Assembly (NCBI GenBank): GCA_964035575.1
Contig: OZ037856.1
Location: 310,001 to 374,000, forward strand
Reading direction: 5' to 3'
From: Rhynchopus sp. YZ270_cl-10
Lineage: Eukaryota > Euglenozoa > Diplonemea > Diplonemida > Diplonemidae
Length of the DNA: 64,000 bases
Shown one piece after another: positions 23,348 to 35,391 of this stretch (positions are counted from its first letter, which is position 1; each line of letters starts with the position of its first letter). A model generated the notes under the pieces. That model did no database searches. It was not told the DNA's origin and was given only the letters and a program-made list of their open reading frames with translations. A program made the position numbers and the translations under genes.

Positions 23348-25724
23348 CTACTTCCAGGAGCGGACTTTGCCCTGTACTGTGACGGAACCCAAATCCCAGA
23401 CAACCGCTTTAGGCGCGCTGAGCTCGACATCGGTGAAGTTGGGTTTCTTGAAAAGGAGCCGCATGGCGGAGCGGTTCTCGGAAAGGATGTCTTGAGAGAA
23501 TTTGGGCTGGCTTTGGTAGCAAACGGTGATGTGTGGGAGGTTTGATTCGCAGAGCGCAGCCAGCTTTTTGTCCAAAATCGTCACTGAAATGACCACATTC
23601 TGCCCCGCCTTCTTCGAGATCGTCACCGTATCCAACGTCAGATCCACCGTATCCCCTAGCCTATCAAACAGCTCATCCATCTCCTTCAATTCCTCCTCTG
23701 AAGCCTTAGACGCGCCATCCTGCCTGCCCACATAACGCAACGTAACGTGAGTGTCAGTTGGCTTCTTCCCGCCCCCACCCGTATTCTTCAGCAAAGCAGC
23801 AATAGTAGGGTTCTTGTACACACTATCCGACTTCAGCTTGATGCCATAGAAATTAACGTCTTTGTGGTATGAACTCTTCGCAGCTCCCTGAAAGAAGGGG
23901 GAAAATTCAATGTGTCGGTGGGTAAAAAGAAGGGGTTTTGATCTCGGGTGTAATTTTGTTTGTCGAGATGTTCATCGAGATCTCGACGTTGTATTTTGTT
24001 TAGTTAAAGTTGTTGTGCACGATGATAAACCCTCAAAATGGTTGGTGGTCAAGGCGATGTGTGGATGCGGGGGAATATCAGGAAACATAGCGTTATGATG
24101 ATACAACCCTCCTAGGAATCTTCTGGAAGAACGAGAATCACTTCAAGGTAAAGGTAAGGGTCAAAGGCGTGACCCACATGCAAAATGCAAGTACGAAAAG
24201 ACGAGTGGCGAGCCGGCAACCCTCCTGGGAAACACACTACTGAGTATGATAATAGTAGGGTTCTACACGAATGGAAGAACGGGTCAGTGACCCACAGGAA
24301 ATAACGCAATGACAACTGGAGCACCAGACACACTACTAGGCAACACATGGCTAACGCTCATCGCATCGCACTACACGCACACTCCAAAGGGTGTGGCACG
24401 ACCCAACTGAGCACTGCAGAAGACTCGCGCAACGAGGAGCGGTGCAGATGCAGCTACTGCGGACGGAACGCCACCCCGTACTCTTCGACTACACGAAGCA
24501 GCAACGACGCGGCGCACTGCGTAGTAAATTCTCTCCGAATACACATCGTTCATTCGTTCCTCTCGATGGAAAAACAGATGCCAGACAGTTGCAAGGTAGT
24601 CAGCGGTATTTCGGGGGTATTTCATATGACAGATATTATCCTCACCCAGACGTGCAATATGCGTTTTGAAAAAAGAGAAAAAAAACTTTGCATACCTCCA
24701 GATCCGGGGGGCCTTCCTTTTCCTTAGTATCGGGTTTGGTCCCCTTGGCCGCCACCTCAGCTTCCACCTCTGCGTTCTCTTCCTCCTTCACCACCTTCTC
24801 CTTCTCCTTTTCTTTCTCCTTCTCCACCTTCTGCACCTGAACCGGCGTCGCTGGTGCCGGAGTCTCCTCGCCCTTCTCCTCCTCCTCTGCTTCAGCCGCC
24901 TCCTCCTCCACCTCCTCTGCCTCCTTCTCCCCCGCCTCCTTTTCACTCTTCTTCTCCTCCTCCTCCACCTCCTCTGCCGGCGGCTCTGGCTGTGCCGGGG
25001 GGTCCACATCCTCCTTCTCCCCCCCCTCCTCCTTCCCCCCCTCCTTTTTCTCCTCCACCTCCTTCACCACCTCGGGGCTGCCTTCTTGCGGCTCTGCTGG
25101 CGGCGAAGGCGCGGAGGGGACTTCCTCCTCACCCTCTCCTTTCACCTCTGTTGGCACACTAGGAGGGGATGGGGGCCGTTCTGCCGCATTCGCAGGAGGG
25201 CTGACCGGGGGAGCCTCCGGTGGTGCAACAGGAGCAGCTTCAGGGGTAGGGGGTGCAGGCGAGGTAGGGGTACTCTCCTCTGGCGGAGGCGGAGGCGGGG
25301 CAACACCACTGTCAAACTCCGTTGGGGCCTCCGGGGGCAGTGGCGTATCCTCTGGTGGAGCGGGCACCTCCTCAGGCAACGGAGGCCCTGGGGGTGTCGA
25401 CCCCTCCATCGGCGGCGGCGTGACCGACCCCCCCAACTCCATTGCCGGCGGAGGCGGTGGTGTCATCGGAAGATCCCCCACAGAAGGGCTGTCCTTTCTC
25501 CTCTCCCCATCCGACGCCACGCTCGATCCACTAGAAGAAGGCGGCTGCACCGTAGTAGGCGGCACCCTATCCGTCCCAAACGGCGAAGGCACAGGTTGCA
25601 CCGGGCGAACTAAAGTGGAGCTGTCCACCTTCTTCTTCCACGTCATCTCCGGGCCTTCTTTCGAGTCCTTCCCATCGGAAGACGACGACGCAGCGTCGGT
25701 ACCCTTCTTCTTCGCCCACATCAT
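23348..25724 (-). CDS. Pro/Glu-rich protein with C-terminal 2H phosphoesterase domain
   Basis: Two exons (25724-24696, 23887-23348) join in phase 0 to 522 residues. Residues 1-343 are low complexity: Ser/Lys start, then long Pro-rich segments (MTPPPPPAMELGG) and Glu/Lys-rich acidic runs (EEVEEEEKKSEKEAGEKE). Residues 350-522 are globular with two HxTx motifs, THVTL (H390, T392) and LPHITV (H462, T464), 72 residues apart. This is the signature of the 2H phosphoesterase superfamily (RNA ligase CPDase, LigT, AKAP18-type), which cuts 2',3'-cyclic or 2'-5' phosphodiesters or binds nucleotides. YGIKL before the first motif and a conserved-looking C-terminal strand support the fold. The role could be in RNA end repair, but no ligase or kinase domain is present. 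The 808-nt intron (24695-23888) is unusually long and GC-richer than other introns. Confidence 0.85.
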
Positions 25725-25977
25725 TGTAAAATATACCTTAAGGGAGACCCAACAGAAAAACACCGTCTCCTAGGGAAGATGAGGGGGGGGCTAAAATGTG
25801 GATATTTTTTTGAAATGGGAATGCAAGAGGTTGTCGTTATAGGGGTGAACCCGAGAGAGAGAGAGAGAGAGAGAGAGTACCGTCCATTACTGAAGAAATG
25901 GAAGTTCCGAGGTGGTTGCTGGTGTGGTGAGTAGAAGTGTTGGCGTAAAGTGCAAGATGGCGACTGAAGAAGAAAAC

Positions 25978-26013
25978 TGTGGTTGTTGATGCAGGCCACC
26001 TCCGACTGACCCA
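25978..26013 (+). repeat. Family I repeat, partial
   Basis: Reads GGTTGTTGATGCAGG then CTCCGACTGACCCAC. It lies 15 bp before a family II copy, showing that I and II can occur as one composite unit. Confidence 0.65.
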
Positions 26014-26028
26014 CAACAAGAAAGTAGA

Positions 26029-26088
26029 GTTGAAATACAAAGCCCGCTCATTGACAGTGTACCTTTGGTATATGTACCGGGGGTGGAA
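26029..26088 (+). repeat. Family II repeat, 3' end lost
   Basis: GTTGAAATACAAAGCCC, then CAGTGTACC and CCGGGGGTGGA. Part of the I-II-III array upstream of the 2H gene. Confidence 0.65.
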
Positions 26089-26670
26089 ACTAAAGAAATG
26101 TCTTTTTTTAGATAACTCTAAGCCTCTCTGTGATGAGCCACCTTGAGCACGTTCGTTATCGCACAGCATCAGCGGGGGATTCCAGAAGTGTGTTTGTCAG
26201 GGATGATGTCTTTTCCTCAGTCGGAGTTCGTAATTTTGGGTACAATATAGTGTTCGAGCATGATCATGGGTTTTAGACAAAAAAAAAATGGGTGGGGGAA
26301 GGATGGAGAGGTGAGGTACAAAACGCTTGAAACTTTTTTTCCCTCCCAAAGAAAAACCAACAAAAAAAATAAAAAAGGAGACACAAAAAACTAGAAAAGA
26401 AAAAAAACAACACAACACTCAAAACATCGTTTTTTTTGTTAGTTTCCCCTCCCCCTCCCCATCCTCCCAATGAAGCCCTCTTCACAATTTGCTTTTTTTT
26501 TGTTTGAGGGATCAATGAGTGAGGAGTGGATGGAAAAAAAAAAAATACAACTTTTCCCCCTCCTCTCTCTGACCTTGCAACTAGAGGAGTGAGTTTACTT
26601 TTCTCTCTCCCCCCTCCCGGATTTTTCCTTTCTCTCTTTTTTTTTTTGAAACGTTACGCACGGAGGAAAC

Positions 26671-27409
26671 CAGGGCGTTCGCCCCGGGGCGAAAAATATT
26701 TTTTTTCGTTAAAAAAATCTTTTCCTGAAAAAATGACATTTTATTTCGCCCCAGGGCTTCGCCCCACCGGGGCGAAACCCTGTATAAATAAATAAATAAA
26801 TAAATAAAAAAGGGGGATAAAAAAAAAAGAGAGAGAGATTTCTCCCCACCACCCTGTCGACCCCCCCGGAGGGGGGGTCGCAGAGGGGTGTCCACTGTTC
26901 CGCAAACCCGCCTGCCGTGAGAGGAAGTTTCCCCAGCTCTCCCGCTCGCTCCTCAATCCTGCAGTCTGCTGAAGGTGTACCGTACCCCCTGTTATAGAAG
27001 GTGTCACTGCTCGTGTCAACTCTATCTTCAACGGCAGAGAGTTGAAAATAATCAAAATAAGGATGAAGTCTCATATGACAGATGCCTCTCTCTTGTACAT
27101 CTGTTTGATTAAACAACACAAAGAGACCCTCAGTGAGGGGGGATTGATGAAATTCTCCATCGTTTTGCTGGTTTTAGTATCAGGAAAGTTCAGCTGTAAT
27201 AGCACTTGTGCTGGGGAAGGGAACACGCGCAAATCGCAAATTTTTTCTGACCACTCAGTACCAGGGATTCACCCCACACGAACTAGCTTCTCTCCGGCGG
27301 AAAAATTTTTTGACCGGCTATTTTAAGCACTAGTAAAAAAGCAAAAATTTAGGGGTTTTTGGCATTTCGCCACGATCAGGAAAAAACGATGGCGATAGCG
27401 AACGCCCTG
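26671..27409. mobile_element. hAT-type non-autonomous DNA transposon (MITE), copy 1
   Basis: A 739 bp element with terminal inverted repeats CAGGGCGTTCGC and GCGAACGCCCTG, flanked by a perfect 8 bp target-site duplication GAGGAAAC (26663-26670 and 27410-27417). CAGGG ends plus 8 bp duplications are the hallmark of the hAT superfamily. Inside are a GGGGCGAA subterminal palindrome, a (TAAA)n tract, a C/G hairpin (about 26858-26881) and AT-rich sequence. No transposase frame is present, so it would have moved with enzyme supplied elsewhere. The second copy at 37131 is very similar over its whole length, so both insertions are fairly recent. Confidence 0.9.
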
Positions 27410-27417
27410 GAGGAAAC

Positions 27418-28727
27418 CCCAAAAAAAAAAAACAGAAAAAAAAACAAAACAAAAGAAAAAAAAACACACAGAAAGAAACAGGGTGGTCGTTCGGTGGTGA
27501 AAGAAGTGCACATACTTTCACGGCGCTGCTTTTTTTTTTGTCACACCATTCCACCATGCTGAAACGTTAGGAGCTTGCGTGGCGAAAATGGAAAATGTGA
27601 GCGACAGCTGGTATAGAAGCTCGACACCACGAAAAAAAAAAAAAAAGCCGGTAAAAATTTACCATTGAAAATGGTAGTTATTGATGCAGGCATCTTCAAC
27701 TGACCTACTGTCAGCCCCGGATAAAAGCACGTTAAAAAGGCAGGTCGAAGCAACCTTTGAAAAATCATAAAAATAACCCCCCAAAAAAAAGTGAAAGATG
27801 CACTGCATCACTGTGCACACATCTTCTCTTCAAAATTTATGGATGAAACCGGTTGAACGTGCAGACTGTCCCTGGGAGGAGAGACTTGTGTGTGGAAGAA
27901 AAACTTGAAAAAAAAATAGAGAAAAGTGGAGGTGTTTTTTTGGGCAAATCAGAAAATGCAAGGCAGCAAACTGGAAGCGGAAAGTCCCACACCCAAAAAA
28001 AACAGCAGGGACAAACACACAATTTTTTTAAAAAATAAAATACACCATCACACTCCTCTTCCCCACCCCCCTACTAGGTATCTGACTTGCCGGTTTTTTT
28101 GGTTTGACGGATGGGGTCAAGCACTCAAGAGGAATGACCTTGTGCATAGAGAAGACGTCTTACCATACAGTAACAGACAACGGCGATCCACATAATAAAA
28201 AAAACGTATCTTTTTTAACTTTTTTTTTGATGATGTGCACACACACTGCGTTGAAGCATGAAAGAGAGAATCACTAGAACAAATAAATTTACCAAAGACC
28301 TCTCGTGTCTGAAATACTTACAAAACAATACTAGAATATGTGCACGTGTGAAGTGAGAAACGATACATTTTCATCCTCCCCCCCGCCTTGAAAGAAAAAA
28401 AGAAATTCAACAAAAAAAAAAAAATCATCCAACACAAAAAACCCCTTATCTCTCTTTCACATTACTTTTTTTTTTGTTGTCTTTTAAAAAAAATGGTTTC
28501 ATCCTCCCTCCCCAACAGGCACACAGGGGCAGAGCCTTTTTTCTTCATTTTATCACTTTTTTTTGCAACTCATTTTCCCATTCACTTTACCTTTTTTTAG
28601 GTCAAAAAAAAAAAAAGCTTCTTGCCCGTGGTTTTCTGCAGTTTTGGATAACCGTTTACAATCGCATACTAAAAGATCTGTTTCCACCACCCACCCTCCC
28701 TCCCGAAACCCATTACCACTAGGACCT
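27418..28727. other. Intergenic, A/T runs and one family I repeat
   Basis: No gene is supported in 1.3 kb. A family I repeat lies at 27667-27735; the rest is homopolymer-rich. Confidence 0.55.
27667..27735 (+). repeat. Family I repeat
   Basis: GTAGTTATTGATGCAGGC, CAACTGACC and CCCCGGATAAAAGCACG match the family in order. Confidence 0.65.
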
Positions 28728-30888
28728 CTAGTTTTTCATGTAGAGCCCCAGAAGACGGTCCTTCTGGTAGTAGTGCAATTCCTCCTCGTGTTCCATACGC
28801 TCCTGGATGGTCTTCTTCTCACGCTCCTTGTCAGAGCAATCTCTCTTCAGACGCTTGATCAGCACGTCCTTCGCGTTAATCAGAATCTCAACCTTGCGCT
28901 CAATCACCTCAATCGTTGCATCCTTCTTCAGCATCAGGGAGTCCTGCGAAGGTATGAGGTTTTTTTTTGAAGTACAGCGAATCCTAGATTTTTTTTTGCA
29001 TCGACAATCAACCCCAGAGGGTTCTTGGGAAGTTACCCCTTTTAAAAAGCTAATACTGAGACACCACAGATTAATAGGACGTTGCGTTTGTGGAGAATTT
29101 CAAGAAAAAATGAAAATGTGTCGACAATACCTTTGCCTCGATCATGCGGCGTGCGTCCTCAAGCTCCCTCTGTGCCATGACGAAGACACCAGCCTCGACC
29201 TCCTCGACAGTCGAGTCTGCGACGTTGGGGCGGTACTTCATGAGCTCCTCCTCGGTCAGGTCCTTCTTCTTCAGGGACTTGAGTGCGACGGCGATGGCGC
29301 GCAGCTTCGTCTCGAGGTTGCGCAGGCGGTAGTGCTGTGCCTGGATGGTCTTGTCGTTGGCACGGCGCACCTCAGAGTGCTTTGTGATCTCGTACTGCAG
29401 CACCTTCTTGTCGCTTTCAAGCGCCTTGATGTTGCGCGGGTCGCGCACATCAGTGTCCTTCTGCAGGTTCTTAATCAACGACTCCTTCTTCATGAAAATG
29501 CGGTTCAAAGTGCGCAGCTCGTCTTCGTGGTCCGCAAGCACGTTTTCTGCGTCTTTGATTTGGTAGCGGAGGTCCTCCCATTGACGCTGTGATGTTAAAA
29601 AAGGGGGGTTTTATAAGTAAGTGGGTTGTATTGTAGTGTGAATACCTCAGCCTCCTCCAGCTTGCCCTTTCTCTTTGTGAGCTGGTCGATCATCTGTGTT
29701 TTCTTCTGTGTGAGCTGCTGCTGGATGGACTGCTCCTCCTCCATACGCTTGATGGTTGCCTTCAGCTCCTTGAGCTTGTTCTCTGCACCCAGGTAGTCGC
29801 GGTCGTGCTGGTGGCCCTTCGAGATTTGCGCCCAGTTGGTCTTTGCCTTTGTCTCCTCGAGGCTGAGGTGGAGTTCTTCGAGACGGCCCTTCTTCTTCTC
29901 GTACTGCACGTATGCTGTGCGCTTTGCCTGTAGGTAGGGGATAAAGGTTTGATTTAAAAAAAATGGTTGATTCTCTCTGTATTGCTTTGGCTTTTGTTTT
30001 GTTTTTGCCGAAAAAAGCAGGTCCGGAGGGGGTGTAACGAATATGGAGTAGAAGAAGAGTTAAGGGGGTGGGTTTGAAAGTTTGTTTGTTTTGTATTGCA
30101 TTTCATTGTAGTACTTTGTAAGTTGAGAAGTAGGTGCACTTCTTTGTTGAGATAACGACTAATTCCTGTTGAAGCCTCACTACAAGAGTTAAGGGGGTGG
30201 GTATGAGGGACATGAGAGCAGTACCTTGTCAGCGTCGTTCCCCTTCTTTTGCTGCAGCTTCAGCTGGTTGCGGAGGTCTTGGAGTTTTGCTGCAACCTGT
30301 GAGATTTTTTTTTGAGTAAAGTTGATAAGACAAAGCAAATCACCACATCAGCGAACAAAAAAGGTGATTGAATACGATAAGGTTGCTGAAAAGGTTTAAT
30401 AAGATGACCTTAACCCTTCTCTGCTTCACCTTTGATCACAATCGGTATCGCACATCAGCAAAAAATAAAGTTGACTTGAAATACAAATCCCTCTCGTGAA
30501 CAGTGTACCTTGGTACCGGCTGTACCGGGGGTGGACACCCAACCATGCAGTCCTACATCCATTTCGTGGTTTACATCTGATAAAAAAACTTTTATAAGAT
30601 GAACCTAAGCTTCTCCTGTTTAGTCACCTTGTAATGAATATAAAAGGGGTATACCTCAGGGTCGGGGCGTGCTGCGTTAAGTCTGTCGACGATGTTAAGC
30701 TTGTTCTTCTGGAGGTCGGACAGCATGATAGCCGTCTCGAGCAGACCCTTCTCCTTCTGTGTGTCGCCAATCTCGCGGTCGATCTGCTGGATCCCCCTCT
30801 GGTACTCACGGATGTGCTCATCGAGGTCCTTTGTCTGCAGTGCGATGTCACCAATGTCATGGTTCGAGTTCACCAATGCAAGAGCCAT
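28728..30888 (-). CDS. Coiled-coil protein, flagellar/axonemal type
   Basis: Five exons join in frame to about 430 residues: MALALVNSNHDIGDIALQT in the first (30888-30655), VAAKLQDLRNQLKLQQKKGN (from 30296), AKRTAYVQYEKKKGRLEEL, RQWEDLRYQIKDAENVLADH and DSLMLKKDATIEVIERKVEI, ending LLGLYMKN. Nearly the whole chain is heptad-rich, charged coiled coil with no catalytic motif. Length, composition and the lack of proline resemble axonemal or paraflagellar ruler and docking proteins, but the family cannot be fixed from sequence alone. The first intron (358 nt) is swollen by three repeats (III, II, III) at 30395-30632; the others are short. The start ATG directly follows an AT-rich leader. Confidence 0.83.
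30470..30579 (+). repeat. Family II repeat, longest copy, inside an intron
   Basis: Runs from GTTGACTTGAAATACAAATC through CGGCTGTACCGGGGGTGG and ACCATGCAG to CGTGGTTTACATCTG. It lies between two family III copies (30395-30440, 30592-30632), all within one intron of the coiled-coil gene. It is the best template for the full-length family. Confidence 0.78.
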
Positions 30889-31432
30889 TTTTTTAAATTA
30901 ACGCCACCCAACGGTTGGTGGACACAAAACACTATGCGAGAAAAAAAAAAGAAAAGAACAAGTACAAAGAAAGAGAGTGAGAAAAGGGAAAGGGGGCGGG
31001 TTGTTGTGTGTCTACAAAAAAACGTTTTGTTGAGGGGGTATTTCATCAAATATAGAGTGAAGTTGGATAGGGTAGGATTATCTAAAGAAAAATGCACTTT
31101 TTTTTTCTTCTCTATCTACTAAATTCTAAATCTAATCAGGAGAAAAAAAATCCCCAACTTACAAAAAAATTTTGAAATGGAAGTTGGAAATAGAAACGTA
31201 GCACTCATCACACGATAAAACCCAATGGGAGAGAGGTGGTGGTGAAACGCACGACACCTCGACCTGTTTGGTGAGGAGTGGGCTCTGCAGCGCGGTTCGT
31301 CTGCAAAGTGTGTTCAAAATGCTTTGTTTCTATTTCCTCCTTCATTTCATGAGGTGACAAAAAAAAAATGCAACCAGCGCCGCTATGACACCTTCTACTC
31401 TAGATATATTCACTCATTTCCATTTTTTTCTC
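30889..31432. other. Intergenic, A/T runs
   Basis: About 540 bp; no gene, repeat copy or RNA signal was recognised. Confidence 0.5.
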
Positions 31433-34400
31433 TCAATCTTCCTGCAACAGAGCTGCGGAAGAGAAGAAGTGCTCGAAGGAGGGGAGCGGATTGAGCTTCG
31501 CCTTTTGCACTGTCGAGGGTGCGGTTGAAGAGGGAGAGACTGAACCGTCTGGTGCAGAGGCGAATGTTCCTAATATAGGTTCACGTTCCTCGACACTGTC
31601 TAATGAGGGTCCACGGTAGGGGATACGTGCACCTCGTTCACATGGTGCACTGCTCATGATGCTGCCTACATAAGATGACAATGAGAGTGACGGCGACACC
31701 GACACAGAGGACCCACTGCGCGGCTGGCTCACCTGCTCCTTCAGTGCGTCGCGTTCTCGGATAAGCTCATGAAGCAGTCTCCGTTCCTCGCTCTTCTCCG
31801 CCCGCATTCTCTCGTTCTCTTGCTGCACTGCGGCCAGGTTGTTATGCACATTTTGCCTCGACACCTCCATCTCCTTCGCCCTCTCCTGCAACTGATCATA
31901 CTCCTGACGAACCTGAAAAAGAGAGGTTTTTTCTTGGAGAAGCTCTTTTTGCATGATGTGCACGGTGCTCTGGAGGGTAGGGGATTGGGACCGTGGAGGA
32001 GGCGGTGGCGGGGACGACGAAAGATACCCCACTGTCGATGCGGTCGACGCAGAGGAAGAACGCTCCGTCCGTTCTGCCGAGGGGCTGCACCGCCGGAGCA
32101 TCGCCTGCGCCTCCTCAAGCTTCACACGGTGTTCATCAAGGGTTTCCCTTAGATGCGCGACCTCTGTGCTGTGCTGTCTTCGTATGTTCTCCATATCCTG
32201 CTCAATCGACTCAAACCGGTGCACCCCCACAGCACTGCTTCCCGTACTGCTATCCCGGCATGACCAGGTGGAAGGGACGCTTTCGCCTCGTGTGGTTATT
32301 GTTGCCATAGGGGGGCTAGGTGCTTCCTTAATGGGAAGTGCAGGTTTGGGGGGTGAAGTGTGGACAGGAGAGCGTGAGGCATGTGGCGGTGTGTCCGGGG
32401 GTGGGGTGGTGGTGATGTGCTCGAGGGTGAGGATGCGTTCGCGGAGGCTCGCGTTCTCGCGTTCGAGGGTGGCGATGCGGTCGTCCCTGCTGCGTGTCGC
32501 GTCGCGGAGCTGTGCTGCGTACTCCGCACCCTGCTTGCGGAGCTCCTCCTCAAACACAGCCTCAACAGCCTCCTCGCGGGCGCGCATCTGCTTTTCTGTT
32601 TGAGAAAGGTTTTTGTAGATGGGTACAAAAAAAAATGAAAATTGAACCATACTCTGCGCCTCCAGCTTTGCGGTGATTTCGTCGAGCTGCTTCTTCTCGA
32701 TGACGGATTCGTCCTGTCTGTGTGTGGCCTTTGTGAGGTGTGCTGAGAGTTCTTCTATCAGGTACTCATCTGCATGCGCTGCGTCGCGAAGCTGTGTGTT
32801 GTCTGCTGCGAGGAATGCCACCTGTGGGTGTGTGAAGACATCGAACAAATACGTCGAACAATTCAATAATTTTACTTGAACCACAAAAAGTGTACCTGAT
32901 ACCCACACACTCTCGTCTCAGGAAAACTACTTTTTTGGGGGCGATTCTTAACTATTCTTAACTATGGGCAATCCAAGGGCATACCTGATCCTCAAGATTG
33001 CTCTTCCCCAGCGTGAGGTCTGTCAGCTTCTGCCGCATCTCCGCTGTGTTCGTGAGCGACTGGTCTGGCAGCATGTGCACACGCTGTGTCTGCTTCACAC
33101 AGAGCGCACGGCTGCCAAAGTACAACGAGCCCAGCGTCTCTGCAACGTCGCACAGTGCGGGGCTGATGGTCACCACGATGCTTGCCCTGCCATGCTCCCC
33201 AAGCGAGTCCCGCAAGATGCGTGTGAGCTTGCAGCTACGGTACGGGATGTGCGTTGACTGTTGAGAGGGAGAGAGGGTGACAATGGTGTGGCGCCGTGTG
33301 GCATACCTTGTTGTCCGTGAGCGCATGGATCACGGTGCCCAAACAGCTGAGCGACATATTGATCGACTGTGCCTCCTGCCTCCGGAGACTGTCCGCCTTG
33401 GTTCTCTTTATGCGCTCGGAGCCAGCCTGGGGGTAGGGTGTTGAATGAGACAAATTATGAAAAGTTTAGAAATGCACTTTGCCCTACTCTGGGCCAGGGG
33501 CCAGACTTTTTCAAAACCGAAAAAGAAAAAAATTGCAGCAACGTGTCAGAGGGATTGTGGTTCGCGGGTGGGGCAAGAACTCGTGGAGAAGCAGTGGACT
33601 TAGCTTGTGGGACCTGCCGGGGCACCTGGTATGGACCATGCGGTCCATAATGACCACGTGCTACTTCTGGCACCGCGGCCTCAGGATGAGGGGAAAGCGA
33701 CATTTTGTCGCAAATTTCACAACACGCGTCATTTGTCCGAGGTTCCGGAAGAGACTCGTGATCGTTATGACGTAATTTTTTTTAATAAATGCAGACCCCA
33801 GAAGACGGCGCGTCCACTGCCACAAAGGCAATGATGGTTAAGCGAAAAAGAACGTGCGTTGGGGGCAGCGCCGTCCTCAGCTACGAGGCGTTACTCGAGA
33901 CCCGACATCATGTCGGTGTCGATGGACAGAGGACGGGACGTTCTCACAAAGTATGTTTGAACGAGAAGCTCAGCCTACAAATACAGGGAGAGTGCAATAC
34001 TACCTGATGAGTACGATCAACGTTACAGACAGGAACAGAGCGTCCGCACGCGGTGACGTGCTACGAAAAGAGGGCGACGGTCATTTGTCGTGGAGGTGGT
34101 GTCGGAAGAATAAGATTTCGCTGCGTACAGATGTGTGTCAGACAGTACGAGCTCCAAGGCGGAGGTCGCAGTGTGTGACCAAAAAGTATCAGTTGAACAC
34201 CAGGTCAGTAGCCACTGTTGCACACGTCTGGTACCCCGTCTGCGTCTACAACTCGTGGGACACGTACGTCGGACCCGACTTCGCAACCCCCAGAAGTAAG
34301 ATGACACCCCGAAAGTATGGTATTGTCAGTGTATGCATGGTTCCTCCGAACGCAGGAAAAAAAAAACCCCCCCACCCCCTCTTTTAAAAAAAAGATAGTG

Positions 34401-35295
34401 ACACCCTGGACTTTTCCGCCTAAGAAGTCTGGTAGACGCTCTTTGCAGGTTGTACCTAATCAACAGAACTTCGCGCGGGCAAATAATACGAACATACCAA
34501 ATCAACAAGGGTCAGCCTTCCACAGAGGGCAGTCGTAAGGTGCGGCTCTGCCCTGCACTTCAGAGACAACATGAACAACGCATGCGAGCGCGACGACTGT
34601 GCGTTCATCGTCGTGAGCCGCACGACACGCGACCTGTTCCCCTGCCCGAACACCTCCAGCGCATGCTCCGCTGACGCCACCACGACATTCGTCGCACCCT
34701 TCACATACACCCCTCTGTCGAAGTCCTCACGGATCTCCACAGACCCCTGCTCGTCAAGCAGGTCCGTCACCTGGTCCTTATAGATCTGTAGGTACTGCAC
34801 GCTGACTTCCCATTCCCTTTGGCGGTCTGCTGCAACCCGGGCGAAGATGTTGTGCACACAACGGTGCATGAGACCTTCTCTGCCGGGGTCCATGCCGAAG
34901 GCTGTGTAGGTTTTTCCGGTCCCGGTTTGGCCGTACGTGATGACGGTGCCGTACTGGCCTTCAAGGGATGCGGTGCAGGCAGGGAGGCCGACGTCTTCGA
35001 ACACCGCCTTTTGATGTGTCTCTGGGCCGAATACGCGGTTGAACTCCATCACCTTTTCGTCGACGTAACGGTCGCGGATGTATACACTGCGCCCGTCGGG
35101 GAGCAGCCGCAGAGAACGCATGTTGTCGCTGTCCGAGGCCTCGCCCTCCAGCAGTGGACGCACCCGAACAAACACCTTCATCGTCTGCACCTCTTCGCCG
35201 CCCGCTGCAGTACCGCCTGTGCCGACAGACACAGCACCCCTACTGCTCCGCCGCCATGAAGGCCCTCTACTGCTACTTCGCGAGCCATCTCTCAT
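31433..35295 (-). CDS. Kinesin with N-terminal motor and coiled-coil tail
   Basis: A microtubule motor of about 850 residues in at least five exons. The motor contains VFVRVRPLLEG at the first strand, P-loop GQTGTGKT (122-129), switch I NAQSSRSH (231-238) and switch II LTLVDL-AGSER. Switch II is split exactly between Leu and Ala by a 1071-nt intron (34497-33427). The next exons give INMSLSCLGTVIHALTDNK, then THIPYRSCKLTRILRDSLGE, family-typical alpha4/alpha5 sequences. After the motor come coiled coils (LIEELSAHLTKATHRQDESV, REEAVEAVFEEELRKQ) and a Ser/Pro-rich tail ending AALLQED. An N-terminal motor implies plus-end movement. The subfamily is not clear. A short intron near 32600 lacks stops and keeps frame. 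Confidence 0.93.
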
Positions 35296-35391
35296 TGTGT
35301 GGTCCTTTTGGGGGTCTTGGGTGGTTGGGTTGAGAGAGAGGGAGAGAAGGAGGAAAAAAGATGACCGTTATTTTTCTAGTGTACTTTTTAT

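Larger units (their letters stand above)
25725..26662. other. Intergenic with repeats of families I, II and III in a row
   Basis: A GA microsatellite lies at 25853-25877. Family I (25978-26013), II (26029-26088) and III (26110-26150) follow in that order. A/T and C runs make up the rest. No gene is supported. Confidence 0.6.

Noticed and set aside
24666-25613. Long plus-strand Leu/Arg-rich open frame opposite the 2H gene
   Set aside because: It is the reverse complement of the Pro/Glu-rich coding exon; Leu, Arg and Cys runs are what such DNA gives on the other strand.
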